Of a stretch of 11,721 nucleotides of DNA, positions 6,608 to 11,721 are shown piece by piece; position 1 is the first letter of the stretch; every line of letters starts with the position of its first letter. The stretch is taken from assembly GCA_946061355.1 (NCBI GenBank), contig CAMGRE010000066.1:1-11721 (forward strand), given 5' to 3'. Made by a program: the position numbers and the translations under genes. This stretch comes from an uncultured bacterium (GTDB taxonomy: Bacteria > Bacillota > Clostridia > Lachnospirales > Lachnospiraceae). The notes under the pieces were generated by a model that made no database searches, was not told the origin of the DNA, and saw only the letters and a list, made by a program, of their open reading frames with translations.

Positions 6608-8698
6608 ATGAATGTTTACACAACAGACAAAATTCGCAATGTAGTGCTGCTTGGGCACGGAGGTGCCGGAAAGACCAGCCTTGCAGAGGCAATGGCATAT
6701 CTGGCAGGGCTTACCTCAAGAATGGGAAAGGTTACAGATGGCAATACAGTCAGCGATTTTGGAAAAGAAGAACAGAAAAGGAAATTTTCAATCAGTACCT
6801 CGGTGATTCCATTGGAGTGGGAAGGCACGAAGATCAATATTCTGGATACACCCGGTTACTTTGACTTTGTGGGTGAAGTGGAAGAGGCCGTAAGCGCCGC
6901 TGATGCTGCGATCATCGTTGTTTCCGGAAAGGCCGGCATGGAAGTGGGCACAGAGAAGGCGTGGGAATTGTGCGAAAAATATAAGCTTCCCCGTATGGTG
7001 TTTGTTACGGATATGGATATCGACAATGCCTCTTACCGTCAGGTCGTTGAAGATATGACTGAAAAGTATGGAAAGAAGATGGCTCCGTTCCATCTGCCAA
7101 TCCGCGAGAACGAGAAGTTTGTCGGCTACGTCAATGTCATCAGTGAGACAGGACATCGCTGGGAAGGCAAGGAAGTTGTAGACTGTGAGATTCCGGAATA
7201 CAACAAAGCCAATCTGCAGATCTGCCGTGACACACTGATGGAATCTGTTGCAGAGACAAGTGAAGAGTTTATGGATCGCTATTTCAGCGGTGATACGTTC
7301 TCTGAGGCGGAGATTCGTGCAGCAGTGAGAACAAACGTAATGGAAGGTTCCATCGTTCCGATGTCGATGGGCTCCAATGTGCTCTGTCAGGGTATCTATA
7401 CGCTGCTTGATGATATTGTAAAGTATTTTCCGAGTCCTGAGAACCGCGAGATGGCAGGTGTGAATCTGAAGACAAACGAGATCTTCCAGGCGGATTATGA
7501 TTTCGCAAAGGCAAAATCGGCTTATGTCTTCAAGACGATCGTGGATCCTTTCATCGGTAAATATTCCCTGATCAAGGTGTGCTCCGGTGTGTTTAAGGCA
7601 GACGACATGGTCTATAATTCCGAGAAGGATATTGAGGAAAAGGTCAGCAAGCTGTATGTGCTTCAGGGCAACAAGCCGATCGAGGTGCCTGAGCTTCACG
7701 CGGGCGATATCGGTGCGATCGCAAAGCTGACAGCAGCGCGAACGGGCAATACGCTCTCCACCAAGGCGACACCGATCCGCTATGGTAAGTCTGAGATCTC
7801 AACGCCGTATACATATATGAGATATAAGGCAAAGAACAAGGCAGATATCGATAAGATTTCGCAGTCTCTGCAGAAGATGATGCATGAAGATCAGACGCTG
7901 AAGGTTGTCAATGACAGCGAGAACAGGCAGACGCTGCTCTATGGTATGGGTGACCAGCATCTGGAGATCGTAGTCAGCAGACTGTTGAATGAATATAAGG
8001 TAGAAGTGGAACTGTCCAAGCCGAAGGTTGCATTCCGCGAGACGATTAAGAAGAAATCCGATGTGGAATACAAATATAAGAAGCAGTCCGGCGGACACGG
8101 TCAGTACGGTCACGTTAAGATGCGTTTTGAGCCGTCAGGTAATCTGGAGGAGGCTTATGAGTTTTCTCAGGAGGTTGTTGGCGGTGCGGTGCCCAAGAAC
8201 TTTTTCCCGGCAGTGGAGAAGGGTTTGCAGGAATCCGTTCAGAAAGGCCCCCTTGCCGCATATCCGGTTGTCGGCGTGAAGGGTATCCTCTACGATGGTT
8301 CCTATCATCCGGTGGATTCCTCCGAGATGGCATTCAAGATGGCGACAATCCAGGCGTTTAAGAAAGGCTTTATGGAGGCAGGACCTGTTCTGCTTGAACC
8401 CATCGCTTCCCTGAAGGTTACCGTTCCGGATCAGTATACAGGCGATGTTATGGGAGATCTGAATAAGCGCCGGGGAAGAGTACTTGGCATGAATCCGATC
8501 GGCGGTGGCAAGCAGACGATCGAGGCGGATATTCCGATGATGGGTCTGTTTGGATATTGTACAGATCTGCGTTCCATGACGGGAGGAAGAGGCGTATATT
8601 CTTATGAGTTTGCACGCTACGAACAGGCTCCTTCGGATGTACAGGAGAAGGAAGTTGCAGAGAGAGCAGCCAAGGTTGCAGAGAACAGCGAAGAGTAA
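6608..8698 (+). CDS. Elongation factor G-like protein (EF-G paralogue with altered GTPase motifs)
   Basis: A 696-residue protein with the full EF-G domain order: G domain (about 8-278), domain II (about 300-395), domain III (about 398-475), domain IV (about 476-595, with SGGHGQYGHV and DGSYHPVDSSE) and domain V (about 596-675, with EPIASLKV and GDLNKRRGRVLG). The P-loop GHGGAGKT (16-23) is intact, but other G motifs differ from housekeeping EF-G: S61 replaces the switch-I threonine (RKFSI for RGITI), DTPGY (80-84) replaces DTPGH, TDMD (134-137) replaces NKxD, and GSN (255-257) replaces GSA. It therefore belongs with the EF-G-like/EF-G2 group rather than with fusA. It also lacks the str-operon neighbours (rpsL, rpsG, tuf). 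Start: GGAGG at 6596-6600, 7 bases from the ATG. It is transcribed alone and followed by a terminator. It probably binds ribosomes; its cellular role is not established by the sequence. TetM-type ribosome protection is less likely because TetM keeps standard G motifs. Confidence 0.9.
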   Translation: MNVYTTDKIRNVVLLGHGGAGKTSLAEAMAYLAGLTSRMGKVTDGNTVSDFGKEEQKRKFSISTSVIPLEWEGTKINILDTPGYFDFVGEVEEAVSAADAAIIVVSGKAGMEVGTEKAWELCEKYKLPRMVFVTDMDIDNASYRQVVEDMTEKYGKKMAPFHLPIRENEKFVGYVNVISETGHRWEGKEVVDCEIPEYNKANLQICRDTLMESVAETSEEFMDRYFSGDTFSEAEIRAAVRTNVMEGSIVPMSMGSNVLCQGIYTLLDDIVKYFPSPENREMAGVNLKTNEIFQADYDFAKAKSAYVFKTIVDPFIGKYSLIKVCSGVFKADDMVYNSEKDIEEKVSKLYVLQGNKPIEVPELHAGDIGAIAKLTAARTGNTLSTKATPIRYGKSEISTPYTYMRYKAKNKADIDKISQSLQKMMHEDQTLKVVNDSENRQTLLYGMGDQHLEIVVSRLLNEYKVEVELSKPKVAFRETIKKKSDVEYKYKKQSGGHGQYGHVKMRFEPSGNLEEAYEFSQEVVGGAVPKNFFPAVEKGLQESVQKGPLAAYPVVGVKGILYDGSYHPVDSSEMAFKMATIQAFKKGFMEAGPVLLEPIASLKVTVPDQYTGDVMGDLNKRRGRVLGMNPIGGGKQTIEADIPMMGLFGYCTDLRSMTGGRGVYSYEFARYEQAPSDVQEKEVAERAAKVAENSEE

Positions 8699-8707
8699 AT
8701 AAGGAAG

Positions 8708-8739
8708 GCGGTGTCGGGGGTTCCGGCACCGCTTCTTTC
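8708..8739 (+). terminator. Intrinsic terminator after the EF-G-like gene
   Basis: A 10-bp GC-rich stem (GCGGTGTCGG at 8708-8717 with CCGGCACCGC at 8723-8732, one G-T pair) has a 5-base loop and is followed by TTCTTTC. It begins 9 bases after the stop codon, a standard position for ending this single-gene transcript. Confidence 0.85.
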
Positions 8740-8752
8740 ATAGAATCTTAAT

Positions 8753-8781
8753 TTGTGTATTTTTTTTGTGTGTGGTATCAT
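8753..8781 (+). promoter_or_regulatory. Predicted promoter of the membrane protein gene
   Basis: TTGTGT (8753-8758) is separated by a T-rich 17-base spacer from TATCAT (8776-8781). The -10 matches 5 of 6 positions; the -35 is weak at 3 of 6. Transcription would begin near 8788, about 50 bases before the start codon. Confidence 0.4.
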
Positions 8782-8790
8782 CAATGATGA
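8778..8790. promoter_or_regulatory. 13-base palindrome over the -10 and start site of the membrane protein gene
   Basis: TCATCA-A-TGATGA is a perfect inverted repeat with 6-base arms and a single central base. It overlaps the proposed -10 hexamer and the likely transcription start, so a bound protein would block initiation. It could be an operator or chance; it does not resemble the palindrome in the aro promoter. Confidence 0.3.
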
Positions 8791-8818
8791 CGCAAAAAGA
8801 AAAACAAGCGGGTATTAA

Positions 8819-8825
8819 GAGGGAG
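8819..8825 (+). promoter_or_regulatory. Ribosome binding site that sets the start of the membrane protein gene
   Basis: GAGGGAG lies 11 bases before the ATG at 8837. A GTG at 8825 in the same frame would give four extra residues, but it overlaps this site and has no other ribosome binding site upstream. The ATG at 8837 is preferred. Confidence 0.55.
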
Positions 8826-8836
8826 TGCATTACGTT

Positions 8837-10492
8837 ATGAAACATTTCAAAAGAAATATTTTACTGGCAATAGCAACATTGGTGATCGCGGCTGTTTACT
8901 ACTATGTGACGCTGCCTGCGATCAACATCCATTCTGCGGATTTCTGGTTTTTCCTTATGGCGCTCATTGTTGTCTGCCTGGTGGTCTATGCGGTTAAGAA
9001 GGCAGGAAAAGAGGTCGTTTTTCAACAGACGGGCAGATTTGGCGGGTTTCATATTGACCTGAATTCTTTCCATTGGAAGGAATATAAAGGAATCAAGTTC
9101 CTGCTGGTTCTTCTGGTCGCTGTGTTTGGTGTTTATCTGGTTGGAAGCATTTTGTCCTCACCGATTGTCAACGCAAAGAAATATCAGCAGCTTCTGACGA
9201 TCGAGGAGCGCAATTTTACGGATGATATCAAAGAAGTGGATTACAATACGATACCACTGCTTGATAAAGATTCGGCAGCACTGCTTGGCAACCGCAAGAT
9301 GGGCAGTCTGGTGGATATGGTGTCACAGTTCGAGGTCAGCGGCGATTATACGCAGATTAATTATCAGGGGAAACCGGTGCGCGTAACCCCTCTGCGTTAT
9401 GCAAGCCCGATCAAATGGCTGACGAATCGCAAACAGGGACTTCCGGCATATATGTTGATCGATATGGCGACTCAGGATACGGAGTGCGTAAAACTTTCGG
9501 AGGGCATCAAGTATTCCAAGTCGGAGTATTTTAACAGGTATATTTACAGACATCTGAGATTCCGCTATCCGACGTATATTTTTGATGACCAGATTTTCTT
9601 TGAGATCGATGAGGAGGGGACACCCTACTGGGTATGTCCTGTCAAGAAGTTCAATATCGGTCTGTTCGGCGGACAGACGATTGGAAATGTGGTGCTCTGC
9701 AATGCCATTACAGGTGAATGCATCGATTACAAGGTAGAGGATGTACCGCAGTGGATCGATAAAGTGTATTCTGCGGAATTGCTTACGAGACTGTACGATT
9801 ACTCAGGAATTTTGAAACACGGATATTTTAACAGTATTCTGGGACAGAAGGACTGCCTGCAGACGACGAACGGTTATAATTATATTGCTCTGGATGATGA
9901 CGTGTGGGTATATTCCGGTGTGACCTCGGTCAGCGGGGATCAGTCCAATGTAGGATTTGTGTTGATGAATCAGCGCACGATGGAAACGAGATTTTATAAG
10001 GTCGAGGGTGCGACAGAGGATTCCGCAATGTCTTCCGCGGAAGGACAGGTGCAGAATCTCCGGTATGTTTCAACCTTCCCGTTACTTTTGAATATTGCGG
10101 ATGAACCGACATATTTCATGGCGCTGAAAGATTCCGCAGGACTTGTGAAAAAGTATGCGATGGTGAATGTGCAGAAATATCAGTGGGTTGCGATTGGTGA
10201 TACCATCCAGGAATGTGAGAAGAACTATAACCGGCTGCTGAATACGAACGGAATTGTCAGCCAGAGTGCGGAAGCGGACAAGAGCATTACAGGCAGAATT
10301 ACAGCGGTTGCACCGGTAGTGATTGAAGGTAACACACATTATTATGTCTGCCTGGAAAACAGTGATGACATTTATGATATCAGCATGACAGATGAAAATC
10401 TGATCGGAATCATCCGCTATCAGGTGGGTGACATAATTTCTATAAAATACCATGAGGGATACGGACTGCAGACAGTTACAAATATCAACTAA
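8837..10492 (+). CDS. Uncharacterised membrane-anchored protein with large C-terminal domain
   Basis: A 551-residue protein that I cannot assign to a named family. Three hydrophobic helices are visible near the N-terminus: about 8-25, 36-54 and 86-106. Basic residues before the first (MKHFKR) and between the second and third suggest that the N-terminus is inside and the long remainder (about 107-551) outside. That part is aromatic-rich and mostly predicted beta structure, with phrases such as YPTYIFDDQIFFEIDEEG (245-262) followed by AITGECIDYKVEDVP (290-304), reminiscent of PepSY-type repeats. A final segment (about 482-551, from SITGRITAV) looks like a small beta barrel. Similar proteins, as I remember, are widespread and uncharacterised in Firmicutes. 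No catalytic motif stands out. It follows the EF-G-like terminator and precedes a secreted-protein gene by 159 bases; a shared envelope role is only a guess. Confidence 0.85.
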   Translation: MKHFKRNILLAIATLVIAAVYYYVTLPAINIHSADFWFFLMALIVVCLVVYAVKKAGKEVVFQQTGRFGGFHIDLNSFHWKEYKGIKFLLVLLVAVFGVYLVGSILSSPIVNAKKYQQLLTIEERNFTDDIKEVDYNTIPLLDKDSAALLGNRKMGSLVDMVSQFEVSGDYTQINYQGKPVRVTPLRYASPIKWLTNRKQGLPAYMLIDMATQDTECVKLSEGIKYSKSEYFNRYIYRHLRFRYPTYIFDDQIFFEIDEEGTPYWVCPVKKFNIGLFGGQTIGNVVLCNAITGECIDYKVEDVPQWIDKVYSAELLTRLYDYSGILKHGYFNSILGQKDCLQTTNGYNYIALDDDVWVYSGVTSVSGDQSNVGFVLMNQRTMETRFYKVEGATEDSAMSSAEGQVQNLRYVSTFPLLLNIADEPTYFMALKDSAGLVKKYAMVNVQKYQWVAIGDTIQECEKNYNRLLNTNGIVSQSAEADKSITGRITAVAPVVIEGNTHYYVCLENSDDIYDISMTDENLIGIIRYQVGDIISIKYHEGYGLQTVTNIN

Positions 10493-10552
10493 AGGCCGAA
10501 AACTCAAGGGAAATCAGGCATAATGCAACAACATAAAAAATGGGATTATCGG

Positions 10553-10581
10553 TTGACAAAATATAGCAGAAATTGTAAACT
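10553..10581 (+). promoter_or_regulatory. Predicted promoter of the secreted protein gene
   Basis: A perfect TTGACA (10553-10558) is followed after 17 bases by TAAACT (10576-10581, 4 of 6). Transcription would begin near 10588, giving a leader of about 60 bases. No convincing terminator precedes it after the membrane protein gene, so read-through from that gene is also possible. Confidence 0.55.
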
Positions 10582-10595
10582 GAATTATAGTATTC

Positions 10596-10609
10596 TGCAC
10601 ATAAGTGCA
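10596..10609. other. Short inverted repeat in the leader of the secreted protein gene
   Basis: TGCAC-ATAA-GTGCA has 5-base arms and lies about 8-22 bases after the predicted transcription start. It could form a small RNA hairpin or bind a dimeric protein. Its GCAC/GTGC arms are the same as those of the aro palindrome at 6426-6439, but the centre is 4 rather than 6 bases, so a shared regulator is doubtful. Confidence 0.25.
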
Positions 10610-10638
10610 AAACAGTGAGACAGTAAGATCACGATGAG

Positions 10639-10645
10639 AAGGGAG
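10639..10645 (+). promoter_or_regulatory. Ribosome binding site that sets the start of the secreted protein gene
   Basis: AAGGGAG ends 6 bases before the ATG at 10652 and 3 bases before the ATG at 10649. An in-frame ATG at 10634 lies upstream of this site and has no good site of its own. The start at 10652 has the best spacing. Confidence 0.6.
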
Positions 10646-10651
10646 ATCATG

Positions 10652-11695
10652 ATGCAGAAATTCGGAAAAATGACAAAAAAGCTTTTTGCAGCAGCATTAT
10701 CAGTGACATTGTGCGCTGCAATGTTTGTGCCGATGACGGCAGAGGCAAAGAAAATAACGGTAGACTGGGCAACAAATTCTTCCGTATGGCAGGTGAGTGA
10801 CGGTGTGACGGCACAGATCAGGGACGGCGTCCTTCATTTTGACGGAAACGGCGCGATCCCGAGTTACACAAACGATACATTATACACCAGACCTTGGAAT
10901 ACTTCTATCTTTCAGGGGATTGTAGTCGGAGAGGGAATCACGGAGATCGGTTCCAAGGCATTTGCGAATTTCCCTAAACTGCAATACATCACAGTATACA
11001 GTACTACATTTATCAAAGACGGCACGGTATTTGATAAGATTGACAGTAAGCCGCAGGTTCGTATCATGGGTAGCGAAGAGAGTGTCAGAATGATCGGCAA
11101 TAAGATCCCCTATACCAGTCTTGATAGTTGGGCAAGAGTCGCACAGAGCAGAACGGCCAACATCCTGTATATCGTGGACAACGGTGCTATGAAGATGAAG
11201 TTCAGACAGAAAACTTTGCCGAATGTTCCGTTTGTATTTTCTGCAGACAATGAGGACTCCACACATCGTTATGACATGGCTGATCATGAGGAGGAGAAAG
11301 CGCAGATGCAGACGTTTGTATCACCGCTCCGTTTTGCTCCCGGATATGAGAAGGTCGGGCAGGCAGTGACGGCGCAGAGGCTTAAGATGGGCGAGGGATA
11401 TCTTGAGGTTGTGGCATGGTATCTGAACAATCAGTATCAGAATTACAGTTACGGAGAATCTTACAGCAATGTCGTGAGCACCGGGGATAAGACATATGAC
11501 AGCTATGACACTCCTCAGAATTACGTGTTCCAGATTCCGGCAGAACTGCAGCAGCCGGGCAGAACTTTTAAAGTGGTTATGGTAGCGCCGGACGGACAGC
11601 CGACAGTGCTGGATGATATGGATAACTCCGACAGCACCATTACATTCTCCACCAATCTGGGGAAATTCAATTTCAGCATTATTTACTCCAATTAA
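10652..11695 (+). CDS. Secreted protein with a BspA-like leucine-rich segment and unknown C-terminal region
   Basis: A 347-residue predicted exported protein. The signal peptide is clear: a basic N-terminus (MQKFGKMTKK), a hydrophobic core at about 11-27 and a likely signal peptidase I site after AEA (30-32). Residues about 55-115 resemble the cap and first repeat of BspA-type leucine-rich proteins: a 'GVLHFDGNGAIPSY' strand, a PW pair, then 'GITEIGSKAFANFPKLQYITV'. Only about one repeat is present, whereas BspA proteins usually have many. Residues about 165-347 are beta-rich and aromatic, matching nothing I recognise. There is no LPXTG sorting signal, no C-terminal membrane helix and no lipobox cysteine, so release or non-covalent wall attachment is expected. 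BspA-like proteins are often surface adhesins, but the short repeat makes that uncertain here. It has its own promoter and sits downstream of the membrane protein gene. Confidence 0.88.
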   Translation: MQKFGKMTKKLFAAALSVTLCAAMFVPMTAEAKKITVDWATNSSVWQVSDGVTAQIRDGVLHFDGNGAIPSYTNDTLYTRPWNTSIFQGIVVGEGITEIGSKAFANFPKLQYITVYSTTFIKDGTVFDKIDSKPQVRIMGSEESVRMIGNKIPYTSLDSWARVAQSRTANILYIVDNGAMKMKFRQKTLPNVPFVFSADNEDSTHRYDMADHEEEKAQMQTFVSPLRFAPGYEKVGQAVTAQRLKMGEGYLEVVAWYLNNQYQNYSYGESYSNVVSTGDKTYDSYDTPQNYVFQIPAELQQPGRTFKVVMVAPDGQPTVLDDMDNSDSTITFSTNLGKFNFSIIYSN

Positions 11696-11721
11696 TCGAT
11701 AAGATCAAAGAACAGAAGGCG

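Noticed and set aside
6788..7699. 303-codon open frame on the minus strand
   Set aside because: It lies wholly inside the EF-G-like gene, its translation has no recognisable motif, and the plus-strand protein is clearly conserved.
6608..8698. Tetracycline-resistance ribosomal protection protein (TetM type)
   Set aside because: The altered G motifs and the EF-G-like/EF-G2 character differ from TetM, and no mobile-element context is present.
8825..8827. GTG start for the membrane protein
   Set aside because: It overlaps the only good ribosome binding site; the ATG at 8837 fits better.
10634..10636. ATG at 10634 as the start of the secreted protein
   Set aside because: The strong AAGGGAG site lies downstream of it and serves the ATG at 10652 (or 10649), which also gives a more typical signal peptide.

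Overview
The window looks like ordinary chromosome from a Gram-positive anaerobe of the class Clostridia, most likely family Lachnospiraceae. This is an inference from protein style (EF-G-like paralogue, Thermotoga/Clostridia-type DAHP synthase, BspA-like secreted protein, stand-alone PilZ protein), strong AGGAGG-type ribosome binding sites, sigma-A-type promoters and roughly balanced base composition. Genus cannot be assigned by eye. There are eight protein genes. I saw no RNA gene, CRISPR array, insertion sequence, prophage part or attachment site, and no gene-free stretch longer than 300 bases.

Layout. (1) Bases 1-2863, plus strand: the 3' part of an M18 aminopeptidase gene whose start lies outside the window, then queA (queuosine tRNA modification) 2 bases later, then a small PilZ-domain gene with its own predicted promoter. 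(2) Bases 2878-2909: a perfect 13-bp hairpin between converging genes, probably a two-way terminator. (3) Bases 2921-6352, minus strand: a compact aromatic amino acid operon transcribed aroF - tyrA - aroA, covering the first shikimate step, the sixth step (EPSP synthase) and the tyrosine branch. Its predicted promoter has a 14-bp perfect palindrome filling most of the -35/-10 spacer, which looks like a repressor operator. (4) Bases 6353-6607: a divergent control region. (5) Bases 6608-8698, plus strand: an elongation factor G paralogue with altered GTPase motifs, closed by an intrinsic terminator. (6) Bases 8837-11695, plus strand: a membrane-anchored protein of unknown function, then a secreted protein with a BspA-like leucine-rich segment and an unrecognised C-terminal region, each with its own candidate promoter.

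How the genes fit together. The aro operon is the only clear functional unit. DAHP synthase carries an N-terminal ferredoxin-like regulatory domain and TyrA a C-terminal ACT domain, so end-product control probably acts at both the entry and the tyrosine branch, in addition to possible transcriptional control at the palindrome. The other genes are housekeeping (peptidase, queA), signalling (PilZ) or unknown (EF-G-like, membrane and secreted proteins).

I found no clear new multi-gene system. The points most worth following up are the operator-like palindrome in the aro promoter, the EF-G paralogue with a TDMD in place of the usual NKxD motif, and the two uncharacterised cell-envelope genes at the right-hand end.
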